From: Atopomonas sediminilitoris
Lineage (GTDB): Bacteria; Pseudomonadota; Gammaproteobacteria; Pseudomonadales; Pseudomonadaceae
Length of the DNA stretch: 64,000 nucleotides
Assembly (NCBI RefSeq): GCF_022601735.1
Contig: NZ_JAKUMM010000006.1
Coordinates: forward strand, 147,340 to 211,339
Direction: 5' to 3'
How positions within the stretch are numbered: the first letter of the stretch is position 1; every line of letters begins with the position of its first letter. The notes beneath the pieces were generated by a model. That model was not told where the DNA came from, did not search any database, and saw only the letters and a list, made by a program, of their open reading frames with translations. A program made the translations under genes and the position numbers. Below, piece after piece: positions 1 through 8,622 of this stretch.

Positions 1-1540
1 CCAGCGCCGTTAGCAGCATCAACTGCGGGCCAAATAACTCATCAGGCATACCGGCCAGCGCTTGCTCACCCAGCTCACGGGCCTCCACCACCTGACCACG
101 CGCCTTGGCCAACATGGCCTGCAAGGCCTGCCACTGCGCGAGTAAAACACGCTGCTGGCTCTCGCTTGGCGCCGGCAAAAAGCGCTGCAAATGTGCCAAC
201 AAATCTTCCGCCGCTTGCAGCTGACAAGCCAACAACAAAGCCCAGCTGTACAAAATAATGAGACGCGGCGAACTGTGCAGCAGGCTATCGGGCAGGATGC
301 GTTTCCAGCGCAACAGCTGCACCACGTTTTGCTCGGAGAGCAGCTGCTCCTCGGAGAGGTTCTGCACTAAGCTGGCCACCACATCCGGCCGCTCGGCCAG
401 CAGCGCATGCTCAACCGCATCTTCGGCCTCCCCCTGCTGCACAAACCACTGGCACGCACGCAGGTAAATTTGCGCAGGGTTGGTCAGCGCCAGCTCTTGT
501 TGCCGTGCTCGCAGCAAGTCGCCAAACAAGTGGTGATAGCGATACCACTGTCCGCGCTCATCCAGCGGCACCAAAAACAACTGATGGCGGAACAAATAAT
601 CGATCATCGCCGCGCTGTCGTGACTGAGCCTGACGGCATCGCACAGCGCCGGACTGAAGCGATCCAGCAGCGCGGTGTCATACAAAAAGCTCTGCACATC
701 CGCCGGCAAACGCTCGACCACTTCTTGCAGTAAGTACTCACTGATCAGCGGCGCGCGCCCCTGCAAGTGCGTCAACTCGAGCTCTTGACCACCATCACCG
801 GCCATCCACAGCATTTGCAGACCAGCCAACCAACCTTCGCTGCGCAGCAACAAGGTTTCGACCAGCTCAGGGCTCGCCGCCACACCGCGCTTGGTAAGCC
901 ACTGCTCCACTTCTGCGGGCAACAGCCGCAAATCCAGCTCGTTGAGTTCCAGCAAGTGCCCTGCCAAGCGCAGACGCGCCAAATGCCAATTCGGCGCTTG
1001 GCGTGTCGTCACCATCAACGACAGCGAAGGCGGTACATGGTTGATGAGAAATTGCAGGCAGCGGTCCAGCACAGGGCCAGTCGCCAGATGGTAATCATCA
1101 ATGATCAACAGCAGTGGCTTGCTCTCATCCAGCACCAGCTCAAGCGCCTCAAGCACTTCATCCAACCACTGTTCAAATGGAAAAGGCTGATGCCGCTGGC
1201 GCAAACGCAAACGCTCTAAAGCACCGCCTGCCAAGTCGGGATACAGCGTGCGTAGCGCTTCCAGCAGCTGCTCTAGGAATCGCCCCGGCTCTTTGTCTCG
1301 CGCGCTCAAACCCAGCCACAACACCTGCCAACCGCTAGGTAGCTGTTCACACAGCTCACTGGCCAACTGGCTTTTGCCAAACCCGGCCGGCGCACAAACC
1401 AAGCTCAAGCGCCCGCTCAAACCTTGGCGCAAGGCCTCGGTTAATCGCGGGCGATAGATATGCCCGGCGGGCAGCGGCGGACGAAAAAACCGCGCCGCAC
1501 GCGAGTCGCTAGGGGTGGCCATGCCTTGCACTTCAGGCAT
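1..1540 (-). CDS. MalT/LuxR-family ATP-dependent transcriptional regulator (N-terminal part)
   Basis: The frame is open from an ATG at 1540 to the window edge, about 513 codons, so the gene is cut by the window. The start follows AAGGAG, though 12 bases away. Residues 50-58 read APAGFGKSQ, a Walker A loop, and a hydrophobic strand ending in IIDDYH about 70 residues later is the Walker B site. The next few hundred residues are Leu/Ala-rich helices with many acidic and Arg residues, as in the winged-helix and superhelical part of MalT/AlkS-type (STAND) regulators. The LuxR-type DNA-binding helix-turn-helix expected at the C-terminus lies outside the window. In Pseudomonas such regulators often sit near genes for hydrophobic substrates. 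The inducer cannot be told from sequence. Confidence 0.85.
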   Translation of the reverse strand, partial: MPEVQGMATPSDSRAARFFRPPLPAGHIYRPRLTEALRQGLSGRLSLVCAPAGFGKSQLASELCEQLPSGWQVLWLGLSARDKEPGRFLEQLLEALRTLYPDLAGGALERLRLRQRHQPFPFEQWLDEVLEALELVLDESKPLLLIIDDYHLATGPVLDRCLQFLINHVPPSLSLMVTTRQAPNWHLARLRLAGHLLELNELDLRLLPAEVEQWLTKRGVAASPELVETLLLRSEGWLAGLQMLWMAGDGGQELELTHLQGRAPLISEYLLQEVVERLPADVQSFLYDTALLDRFSPALCDAVRLSHDSAAMIDYLFRHQLFLVPLDERGQWYRYHHLFGDLLRARQQELALTNPAQIYLRACQWFVQQGEAEDAVEHALLAERPDVVASLVQNLSEEQLLSEQNVVQLLRWKRILPDSLLHSSPRLIILYSWALLLACQLQAAEDLLAHLQRFLPAPSESQQRVLLAQWQALQAMLAKARGQVVEARELGEQALAGMPDELFGPQLMLLTAL

Positions 1541-1727
1541 TGTGACGGTGAACTCCTTGTTCTTGGGAACTGACAGGCTATCGGGTTGTCTCGCTAACTG
1601 CCTAGTGTGCCTGTAATAGTGAATACAGCGACATCACTTACGCGTAACCAATCGTAAACGAGCTAGACACTCGACCATAAAGCGCGCACGCTGCGCCCTG
1701 AAAACCACCCCGCAGAGGAGAAATCTC

Positions 1728-1883
1728 ATGCCCCCACGTCGGCCATCCAAGGCCAAAGCCATGGTCAAGCAACCTTGTTTTCGCAGCCGCTGCGAAAAAC
1801 CGAAAAAAGGTCGCGGCAGCTACCAACGCCACACCGACAAAGCCTCGCACGATTGCGAGGCTTTTGTCTTTTTAGCGGCATAA
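1728..1883 (+). CDS. arfA: alternative ribosome-rescue factor ArfA (non-stop type gene)
   Basis: A 51-codon gene starting at an ATG seven bases after AGAGGAG. The product contains PCFRSRCEKPKKGRGSYQR (residues 16-34), which matches the conserved core of ArfA (P-x-FR-x-R-x-EK-x-KKG-[KR]-GSY-x-R). ArfA binds ribosomes stalled at the 3' end of mRNA and recruits release factor RF2, as a backup to tmRNA. A strong intrinsic terminator (1839-1873) lies inside the coding sequence before the TAA at 1881, so most transcripts should lack a stop codon. The nascent protein would then be tagged by tmRNA unless that system fails. This is the known logic of arfA regulation in proteobacteria. An in-frame ATG at 1761 is a possible later start, but it would lose conserved N-terminal residues. 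The neighbour thrC is convergent. Confidence 0.85.
   Translation: MPPRRPSKAKAMVKQPCFRSRCEKPKKGRGSYQRHTDKASHDCEAFVFLAA
1839..1873 (+). terminator. intrinsic terminator inside arfA coding sequence
   Basis: A perfect 11-bp stem (1839-1849 with 1854-1864), a CGAT loop and a T-rich tail TTGTCTTTTT. It begins at codon 38 of arfA and ends before the stop codon, so termination here yields a non-stop mRNA. Confidence 0.9.
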
Positions 1884-1903
1884 AAAACGGCCCCGAAGGG
1901 CCG
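1882..1903 (-). terminator. terminator of thrC
   Basis: Read on the minus strand, CGGCCC-TTCG-GGGCCG is followed by six T residues, 33 bases after the thrC stop. It lies next to, but does not overlap, the arfA hairpin. Confidence 0.85.
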
Positions 1904-1935
1904 CTTACAGACGATCTAACACCCAGCAACGCGGA

Positions 1936-3342
1936 TTAAAGCGGCTTACCGCGATTGCCATGTTGACTGACAAACTGCTGCACAGCTTTCAAGTCATTAG
2001 CCAACACGGTGCAACGCTCTTCGCGCTGATGCAAATCGGCCAGATGCGCTGGCAGCTCAGGCGCTTGCACACCGGCCTTCTCTACCGCATCAGGGAACTT
2101 CACCGGATGCGCGGTGCCCAGCACTACCATTGGCGTTGCCAGGTGACGACGGCAATCACGCGCGGCACGCACGCCGATCGCCGTATGCGGGTCTAGCACT
2201 TCGCCCGTCGCCTTGTAGACCTCAGCAATGGTGGCGCACGTTGCTTCATCATCAACGGCCAGCGAATCAAACAGCTTGCGCGCCTCGCACCAACGGTCAT
2301 CGTCAACCGACAGCTTGCCGCTGGTCTTAAAGGCATCCAGCAACTCCGCTACGGCAAGCCCGTTGCGGCCATGCAGATCAAACAACAAACGCTCGAAGTT
2401 AGACGACACCATGATATCCATCGACGGCGACAGCGACGGGTGCAGGGTGTCTTTGTCGTAGCGGTTGCCGCTCATGAAGCGATGCAGAATGTCGTTACGG
2501 TTGGTCGCCACAATCAGCTGGCTGATCGGCAAGCCCATGTTGCGCGCCAAATAGCCGGCAAAAATATCGCCAAAGTTGCCAGTGGGTACCGAAAACGCGA
2601 TCGAACGCGCTGGGCCACCCAGCTGCAGCGCCGCGTGAAAGTAGTAAACGATCTGCGCCATGATGCGCGCCCAGTTGATCGAGTTAACCGCGACCAAGCG
2701 GGTGCCCTTCAAGAAGCCTTGGTCAGCAAAGCTGGCCTTCACCATCTCTTGGCAGTCATCGAAGTTACCTTCAATGGCGATGTTGTGGATGTTGTCACCC
2801 ATGATGGTGGTCATCTGCTTACGCTGCACCGCCGACACGCGGTTGTGCGGATGCATGATGAAGATGTCGACGTGATCGCACGCCTTACAGCCTTCAATCG
2901 CCGCCGAGCCGGTGTCACCACTGGTGGCGCCCATGATCACTACGCGCTCGTTGCGCTTTTGCAGCACATGATCCAGCAGACGCCCGAGCAATTGCAGAGC
3001 AAAGTCTTTGAACGCCAAGGTCGGGCCGTGGAACAGCTCCAGCACCCATTCGTTGGCATCCAGCTGCTTGAGCGGCGCAATCGCGCTGTGGGCAAAGCCT
3101 GCGTAGGTTTCTTGCAGAATTTGTTTGAAGTCCGCGTCGCTGATGCTGCCGGCCACAAACGGACGCATCACCCGGAAAGCCAGTTCGTGGTAGGGCAAGC
3201 CCGCCCACGAGGCGATTTCTTCCACGGTGAAGCGCGGCAGGTTTTCCGGCACGTACAGGCCGCCATCACTGGCCAAACCGGCCAACAACACATCTTCAAA
3301 ATTCAGGGCGGGCGCTTGGCCGCGAGTACTGATGTAACGCAT
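1936..3342 (-). CDS. thrC: threonine synthase
   Basis: 468 residues, the usual length for the long gammaproteobacterial form. It converts O-phosphohomoserine to threonine with pyridoxal phosphate, the last step of threonine synthesis in the cytoplasm. The N-terminus MRYISTRGQAP is typical. Lys112 in the segment TLAFKDFALQ should form the Schiff base with PLP, and SGDTGSAA (141-148) is the phosphate-binding loop. It lies 62 bases downstream of hom in the same direction, and the two probably form a hom-thrC transcription unit ending at the terminator 1882-1903. The long open frame on the opposite strand is a codon-bias shadow. Confidence 0.97.
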   Translation of the reverse strand: MRYISTRGQAPALNFEDVLLAGLASDGGLYVPENLPRFTVEEIASWAGLPYHELAFRVMRPFVAGSISDADFKQILQETYAGFAHSAIAPLKQLDANEWVLELFHGPTLAFKDFALQLLGRLLDHVLQKRNERVVIMGATSGDTGSAAIEGCKACDHVDIFIMHPHNRVSAVQRKQMTTIMGDNIHNIAIEGNFDDCQEMVKASFADQGFLKGTRLVAVNSINWARIMAQIVYYFHAALQLGGPARSIAFSVPTGNFGDIFAGYLARNMGLPISQLIVATNRNDILHRFMSGNRYDKDTLHPSLSPSMDIMVSSNFERLLFDLHGRNGLAVAELLDAFKTSGKLSVDDDRWCEARKLFDSLAVDDEATCATIAEVYKATGEVLDPHTAIGVRAARDCRRHLATPMVVLGTAHPVKFPDAVEKAGVQAPELPAHLADLHQREERCTVLANDLKAVQQFVSQHGNRGKPL

Positions 3343-3404
3343 AAATCAAACCTTTGAATTGAGCGACTGGCCGGCAACGCACGCTGCCGGTCAGGCAAAA
3401 CACG

Positions 3405-4709
3405 TTAAATAAGGTGCTCGACGCGAATACGCACGACAGCGCCGCTCACGTCATCCAGCTGCTGCAACGCGGTGATGGCGTCATCCATCTTCTGCTCGGT
3501 GACCTCGTGGGTCAGCAGGATCATGGGCACGAGGCCGTCTTGTTCTTCGACCTCTTTTTGCATGATCGACTCAATATTGATCCCACGTTCGGACAGAATC
3601 TTCGCCACTTGGGCCAACACGCCCGGATGGTCTTTGGCTTGAATACGCAGGTAATACGCGCACTCGCAGGCGGCGATCGGCAGAATCGGCTGATCCGACA
3701 ATGAGTCCGCTTGGAAGGCCAAATGCGGCACACGATTGCCCGCATCCGAAGTCATGGTGCGCACCACGTCGACCAAATCCGCCACCACGGCTGACGCCGT
3801 AGGCTCTTGGCCGGCACCAGCACCGTAATACAGGGTGTTGCCGACGGCGTCGCCGTTGACCATCACCGCATTCATCACCCCGTTAACGTTGGCGATCAGG
3901 CGCTCTTCGGGGATCAGCGTCGGATGCACACGCAACTCGATACCATCCTCGGTACGACGCGCCACACCCAAGTGCTTGATGCGATAACCCAACTGCTCGG
4001 CGTAATTCACATCAGCGGTGGTCAGCTGGGTGATGCCTTCGGTAAAGGCTTTGTCGAACTGCAGCGGAATACCAAAGGCAATCGAAGCCAAAATGGTCAG
4101 CTTGTGCGCGGCGTCGATGCCTTCGACATCGAAGGTCGGATCGGCTTCGGCGTAACCCAGCGCTTGCGCTTCGGCTAATACGTCATCAAAGGCACGGCCC
4201 TTCTCACGCATTTCGCTAAGAATGAAGTTGCCGGTGCCGTTGATGATGCCCGCCACCCAGTTAATCCGGTTGGCCGCCAAGCCTTCGCGAATCGCCTTGA
4301 TCACTGGAATACCACCAGCGACAGAAGCCTCGAACGCCACCATCACGCCTTTGGCTTGCGCGCGGGCAAAGATCTCGTTGCCGTGCACCGCAATCAGCGC
4401 CTTGTTGGCGGTCACCACGTGCTTGCCGTTGTCGATGGCTTTCAGCACCAACTCCAGCGCCAAGGTGTAGCCGCCAATCAGCTCGACAATAATGTCGATC
4501 TCAGGGTTATTCACCAGCGCAAAAATGTCATTGGTTAACGCCACCCCTTGGGTGTCGTACTCAGGCTTGGGTGAGCGCGTGGCGATTTGCACCACCTCAA
4601 TCCCTCGCCCTGCACGGCGCGCAATCTCCGCAGCATTTCGCTTGAGCACATTGAAAGTGCCGCCACCGACGGTACCTAAGCCACAGATGCCCACTTTGAC
4701 CGGTTTCAA
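3405..4709 (-). CDS. hom: homoserine dehydrogenase
   Basis: It reduces aspartate semialdehyde to homoserine with NAD(P)H, the branch to threonine and methionine. I chose the TTG at 4709 as start. AAGGAG lies eight bases upstream, and the product begins [M]KPVKVGICGLGTVG as in Pseudomonas Hom (434 residues). An upstream ATG at 4766 would add residues unlike the family. The GLGTVGGG nucleotide-binding loop lies at residues 10-17, the catalytic domain follows, and an ACT domain (about residues 350-430, beginning YYLRIQAKDHPGVLAQV) gives threonine feedback. A hairpin with a T-run separates it from dsbC, so it may be transcribed from its own promoter together with thrC. Confidence 0.95.
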   Translation of the reverse strand: MKPVKVGICGLGTVGGGTFNVLKRNAAEIARRAGRGIEVVQIATRSPKPEYDTQGVALTNDIFALVNNPEIDIIVELIGGYTLALELVLKAIDNGKHVVTANKALIAVHGNEIFARAQAKGVMVAFEASVAGGIPVIKAIREGLAANRINWVAGIINGTGNFILSEMREKGRAFDDVLAEAQALGYAEADPTFDVEGIDAAHKLTILASIAFGIPLQFDKAFTEGITQLTTADVNYAEQLGYRIKHLGVARRTEDGIELRVHPTLIPEERLIANVNGVMNAVMVNGDAVGNTLYYGAGAGQEPTASAVVADLVDVVRTMTSDAGNRVPHLAFQADSLSDQPILPIAACECAYYLRIQAKDHPGVLAQVAKILSERGINIESIMQKEVEEQDGLVPMILLTHEVTEQKMDDAITALQQLDDVSGAVVRIRVEHLI

Positions 4710-4730
4710 AATCCCCACTCCTTCATCACC

Positions 4731-4758
4731 AAAAAAGAAGCCGCACAAAAAGGCGGCT
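4731..4758 (-). terminator. terminator between dsbC and hom
   Basis: On the minus strand, AGCCGC and GCGGCT are separated by an 8-base loop and followed by TCTTTTTT. It lies just after the dsbC stop and ends about 20 bases before the hom start, so it should separate the two genes or attenuate read-through. Confidence 0.6.
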
Positions 4759-4773
4759 CCTCGCACATCACGA

Positions 4774-5511
4774 TTACTGTTGTTTAACGTTTTGCTGCGC
4801 AGCCAACGCGGCCTTAGCCAGTTGCGGCGCCGGCTGATAGCCGGGCACTAAGGTGCCATCGGCGAGCACGATGGCCGGCGTGCCGTTCACGCCAATCAAT
4901 TGACCGAGCTGATATTGCGCAGACACTGGATTGTCACATTGCGCTGCGGGCAAATCCTCACCGGCTTTGGCTTTATTCATCGCGTCTTGGCGGTCTTTCG
5001 CGCACCACACCGAAACCATGCTGCTATAGCCGTGCGACTGTGCGCCCTGCCGCGGGAACGCCAAGTAACGCACGCTAACGCCTTGACGGTTTAGCTGCGG
5101 AATCTCTTGATGCAGCTTGCGGCAATAGCCACAGTCCGTGTCGGTAAACACGGTGATCTGAGCCTTTTCATCTTTAGCGGCAAACACCACCATGTCGCTG
5201 AGCTTCACTTTGGCCAGCTCGCGCGCGATTCCTTGCTGCTCGGCCTTCTCGGTCAGGTTGCGGGCTTGGCCATCTTTAAAGTGGAACAAGTAACCTTGCA
5301 GCACGTACTGACCATCGGCGCTGGCATACAGGATACGACCGCCCTTGAGCTGCACTTGATAAATACCAGGCAGCGGGCTTTCTGCCACGGTCTCGACCGG
5401 CAGATCCAAACCTGAAGCCTTTAACTGCTGACGAATGGTGTCTTCCACCCCCGCCACAGCCACTGACGACACCAGCAAACTCAGTGCCGCCGCGATCATT
5501 TTCAAGCGCAT
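4774..5511 (-). CDS. dsbC: thiol:disulfide interchange protein DsbC
   Basis: A periplasmic disulfide isomerase of 245 residues. A signal peptide (MRLKMIAAALSLLVSSVAVA, cleavage near residue 20) is followed by a DsbC dimerisation domain (about 21-80), a linker and a thioredoxin-fold domain. The active site is CGYC at 127-130 and the cis-Pro motif is TP at 211-212. Cys170 and Cys192 would form the structural disulfide seen in the family. DsbC repairs wrong disulfides and is kept reduced by DsbD. The gene lies between xerD and hom, the order known in Pseudomonas. Confidence 0.95.
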   Translation of the reverse strand: MRLKMIAAALSLLVSSVAVAGVEDTIRQQLKASGLDLPVETVAESPLPGIYQVQLKGGRILYASADGQYVLQGYLFHFKDGQARNLTEKAEQQGIARELAKVKLSDMVVFAAKDEKAQITVFTDTDCGYCRKLHQEIPQLNRQGVSVRYLAFPRQGAQSHGYSSMVSVWCAKDRQDAMNKAKAGEDLPAAQCDNPVSAQYQLGQLIGVNGTPAIVLADGTLVPGYQPAPQLAKAALAAQQNVKQQ

Positions 5512-5601
5512 GCCCTTCTCCTAACGCAAAGTGGCGCTAGCCTACCACAGAGCCCAAGCCATAGCGCAGCCTAGCGGCACGTTGGCAGACCAGTTGCGCA
5601 C

Positions 5602-6489
5602 TTAGCCACGCGGGTGGTGTTCGGCATGCAAGCTCTGTAATCGAGCCCGCGCAATGTGGGTATAAATCTGTGTCGTGGACAAGTCGCTATGCCCCAACAG
5701 CAACTGCACCACGCGTAAATCCGCGCCGTGATTGAGCAGGTGCGTGGCAAACGCATGACGCAAGGTGTGCGGCGACAAAGCACTGCTAATCCCTGCCGTG
5801 AGCGCATGCTGCTTAATGCGATGCCAAAAGGTTTGCCGCGTCATTTGCTGAGCACGCAAGCTGGGGAAGACCACCGCACTGCTGACGCCATCCAACAGCA
5901 CAGGGCGCGCCTCTTTTATATAGCGCAGCAACCAATCCAACGCTTCCTCCCCCAAGGGCACGAGGCGTTCTTTGCTGCCCTTGCCGGTCACGCGCAGCAC
6001 ACCTTGGCGCAGGTTAATTTGCTCAAGCTGCAAACTCACCAGCTCAGTCACCCGCAAGCCGCAGGCGTACAAGACCTCCAGCATGCAGCGATCACGCAGC
6101 CCCAAGGCCGTATCAACGTCGGGCGCAGCTAACAAAGCTTCAACATCCGCCTCGCTGAGCGCCTTCGGCAAAGGCCGCCCCAACTTGGGCAAGGCGACAT
6201 CCAGTGTGGGGTCGGCACGCAACCAGCCCTCACGCAGACAGTAAGCGCAAAAGCCCCGCAAGCAGGACAAAAAACGCGCCGTGGAGCGAGCCTTCAAGCC
6301 CTGCTCTAAGCGCCAGCCTAAATAAGCCAACACATTTTCACGGCAAAGTGCTTCTAGACTGTGACCTTTAGCCATTAGCCAATCGTCGAATTGCGCCAAG
6401 TCTCGTCCGTACGCCTCACGCGTATTAGCGGACAAGCCTTTTTCCAGCCACTGAGCTTCGAGAAAGCGTGAAATCCAAGGATGAGGCAT
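5602..6489 (-). CDS. xerD: site-specific tyrosine recombinase XerD
   Basis: 295 residues. With XerC it resolves chromosome dimers at the dif site under FtsK control. The N-terminal SAM-like DNA-binding domain spans about residues 1-90. The catalytic domain shows Arg146 (YACGLRVTEL), Lys170 (TGKGSKER), His241 and Arg244 (SPHTLRHAFATH), His267 (LLGHSDL) and nucleophile Tyr276 (TTQIYTH). Length, the residue set and position upstream of dsbC favour XerD over XerC or a phage integrase. It is divergent from the antiporter gene at 6568, with 78 bases between them. Confidence 0.94.
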   Translation of the reverse strand: MPHPWISRFLEAQWLEKGLSANTREAYGRDLAQFDDWLMAKGHSLEALCRENVLAYLGWRLEQGLKARSTARFLSCLRGFCAYCLREGWLRADPTLDVALPKLGRPLPKALSEADVEALLAAPDVDTALGLRDRCMLEVLYACGLRVTELVSLQLEQINLRQGVLRVTGKGSKERLVPLGEEALDWLLRYIKEARPVLLDGVSSAVVFPSLRAQQMTRQTFWHRIKQHALTAGISSALSPHTLRHAFATHLLNHGADLRVVQLLLGHSDLSTTQIYTHIARARLQSLHAEHHPRG

Positions 6490-6567
6490 GGTAGTAATGA
6501 GCCACCGTGTGAAGCGCCACGACCATGACGGTCGTCAAGCATCGCCATAAAAACTAGAGGAGTGTAC

Positions 6568-8508
6568 ATGGAAGAGCATCAGATCGTGCTTGCCATCGCC
6601 GGCATCGCTGGCGGAGCCCTGTTATGTCAGTGGCTGGCGTGGCGCGTTAAATTGCCCGCCATTTTATTTTTGCTATTAACCGGCATCGTCGCAGGTCCTA
6701 TGACCGGGCTGCTCGACCCACAAGCCGTGTTTGGCGACCTACTCTTTCCCATGGTCTCGTTGTCGGTGGCTATCATCTTGTTCGAGGGCAGCTTAACCCT
6801 GCGCTTTGACGAGTTCCGCGAAATCGGCACGGTGGTGCAGCGGCTGGTTACCGTCGGCGCACTGATCACCGGCATCATCATCGCCATCACCGCGCACTAC
6901 GTGCTGAATTTCACTTGGGAAATTGCCCTACTATTCGGCACCCTAACCCTCGTCACCGGCCCCACCGTGATCATGCCCATGCTGCGCGTGGTGCGCCCCA
7001 AAGCGGCCGTGGCCAACATCCTGCGCTGGGAAGGGATTGTCATCGACCCGATCGGCGCCCTGCTGGCAGTCGTGGTGTACGAATACATTCTGGCCAGCAG
7101 CCAGGGTAACGGGCTGAGCCAAAGCCTATTGATCTTCGGCGCGGTCATCATTGGCGGCACCGCTTTTGGTGCTTTCTGTGGTTGGCTACTGGGGATTATT
7201 CTGCGTCGCCACTGGCTGCCGGAATACCTGCACAACCTCGCCGCCCTTTCCACCGTGCTGGTGGCCTTTATTGTCTCCAACCTCGTGATTCACGAGTCCG
7301 GCCTGCTCACGGTGACCGTGATGGGCATGTGGCTGGCCAACATGCGCGGCGTTGATGTGCGCCATATCCTGCACTTCAAAGAAAGCCTCAGCGTGCTGCT
7401 GATCTCGGTGCTGTTTATCATGCTGGCGGCTCGTCTTGACCTGCAAAGCCTGATTGCCCTTGGCCCCGGCGCACTAATCCTGCTATTGGTCGTACAGTTT
7501 GTCGCGCGCCCCCTGTCGATTGCCGTCTCCACTCACGGCTCCTCACTGAGCTGGCGCGAACGCGCACTGCTGGCGTGGATTGCTCCGCGCGGCATTGTTG
7601 CTGCGGCTGTCTCAGCGATCTTTGCCCTGCGCTTGCAAGAACACGGCTACGCCGGCGCAGGCCTGCTGGTGCCGATGACCTTCTTGGTCATCATCGGTAC
7701 AGTGGTACTGCAAAGCGCCACCTCGCGCCCCTTAGCCAACTTACTTAAAGTGGCCGAGCCTAACCCTAGCGGCTACCTGATTATCGGCGCCAACAGCGTG
7801 GCGCGCGGCATCGGCAAAGCCCTGCAAGGCATGGGATACCGCGTCCTTCTCACCGACTCTAGCTGGGAAAACATCCGCGCCTCACGCATGGCGGGGCTGA
7901 CCACCTATTTCGGCAACCCGATGTCGCAGCACGCTGACGAGCACATGGACTTAGTCGGCATTGGCCGCCTGATCGCCCTGTCACCGATTGCCGAAATTAA
8001 CGTGCTCTCAACCATGCGTTTTCGTCATGACTTTGGCCCGGAAAACACCTTCTCGGTGATGACCGGTCAAGAAACCCGCCGCAGTGAAAAACACCGCGCC
8101 AGTGACGAACACCGCGGACGCATCTTTGGCGACGCCGACATGACCTTCCCCAAGATGGCCAGCCGCTTATCACACGGTGCTGAGTTTAAAACCACCACCC
8201 TGACTGAAAGCTTTGGCTGGGAAGAGTACTTAGAAAAGCACGGCGACAAGGCCACCGTGCTGTTTGCGCGCGACACCAAAGGCTGGCTGCACGTACTCCA
8301 CGAAGGCCATCTGTTAAAGCCCGCTGCGGGCTGGACTTTGCTGACCTTGCTGGATAACGACCCAGAAGCCAAAGCCGCCAAAGCCAAAGAAGCCAAGGAA
8401 GCCAAAGAAGCCAAAGCCGCCAACAAAGAGGCGCGCGAAGAAGCCAAAGCGGCTCAAGAGGATGCCAGCGCAGATATCACCAGCGTTGCTAACAGTAACG
8501 CCAGCTAA
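6568..8508 (+). CDS. CPA1-type Na+/H+ antiporter with RCK/TrkA-N domain
   Basis: A multi-spanning inner-membrane cation:proton antiporter of 646 residues. I chose the ATG at 6568 because GAGGAG is seven bases upstream; a GTG two codons earlier is possible. Residues 1-390 hold about a dozen hydrophobic segments typical of the NhaP/Na_H_Exchanger fold. A cytoplasmic Rossmann-like RCK domain follows (about 400-520, GYLIIGANSVARGIG), probably binding a nucleotide that gates transport. The tail (from about residue 598) is an Ala/Lys/Glu low-complexity helix built on the tandem codons GAA-GCC-AAA. The position after xerD matches a predicted Na+/H+ antiporter in P. aeruginosa. Ion specificity (Na+ or K+) cannot be read from sequence. 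Confidence 0.88.
   Translation: MEEHQIVLAIAGIAGGALLCQWLAWRVKLPAILFLLLTGIVAGPMTGLLDPQAVFGDLLFPMVSLSVAIILFEGSLTLRFDEFREIGTVVQRLVTVGALITGIIIAITAHYVLNFTWEIALLFGTLTLVTGPTVIMPMLRVVRPKAAVANILRWEGIVIDPIGALLAVVVYEYILASSQGNGLSQSLLIFGAVIIGGTAFGAFCGWLLGIILRRHWLPEYLHNLAALSTVLVAFIVSNLVIHESGLLTVTVMGMWLANMRGVDVRHILHFKESLSVLLISVLFIMLAARLDLQSLIALGPGALILLLVVQFVARPLSIAVSTHGSSLSWRERALLAWIAPRGIVAAAVSAIFALRLQEHGYAGAGLLVPMTFLVIIGTVVLQSATSRPLANLLKVAEPNPSGYLIIGANSVARGIGKALQGMGYRVLLTDSSWENIRASRMAGLTTYFGNPMSQHADEHMDLVGIGRLIALSPIAEINVLSTMRFRHDFGPENTFSVMTGQETRRSEKHRASDEHRGRIFGDADMTFPKMASRLSHGAEFKTTTLTESFGWEEYLEKHGDKATVLFARDTKGWLHVLHEGHLLKPAAGWTLLTLLDNDPEAKAAKAKEAKEAKEAKAANKEAREEAKAAQEDASADITSVANSNAS
8365..8457 (+). repeat. 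in-frame GAAGCCAAA tandem repeat (antiporter tail)
   Basis: Degenerate 9-base units encode E-A-K repeats in the last 50 residues of the antiporter. Such tracts can change length by slippage in multiples of three codons. Confidence 0.7.
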
Positions 8509-8515
8509 AGCCAAC

Positions 8516-8564
8516 GCCACCACCAAGGACAAGGGCAACAAAACCCTATCCTTGGTTGGGTGGC
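8516..8564 (+). terminator. possible terminator hairpin after antiporter
   Basis: GCCACC/GGTGGC and CCAAGGA/TCCTTGG arms flank a small inner AGGG/CCCT stem, eight bases after the antiporter stop. There is no T-tract, so it may protect the mRNA end rather than terminate. Confidence 0.35.
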
Positions 8565-8622
8565 ACAGCGCCAGCTGTAGAGCCATGCTTTACTCACAAG
8601 CCACCGCCTACGGAATGCAGCT

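Noticed and set aside
2371..3357. Long open frame (328 codons) on the plus strand opposite thrC
   Set aside because: It lies fully antisense to a conserved gene, its Arg/His-rich product matches no family, and GC-rich codon bias creates such shadow frames.
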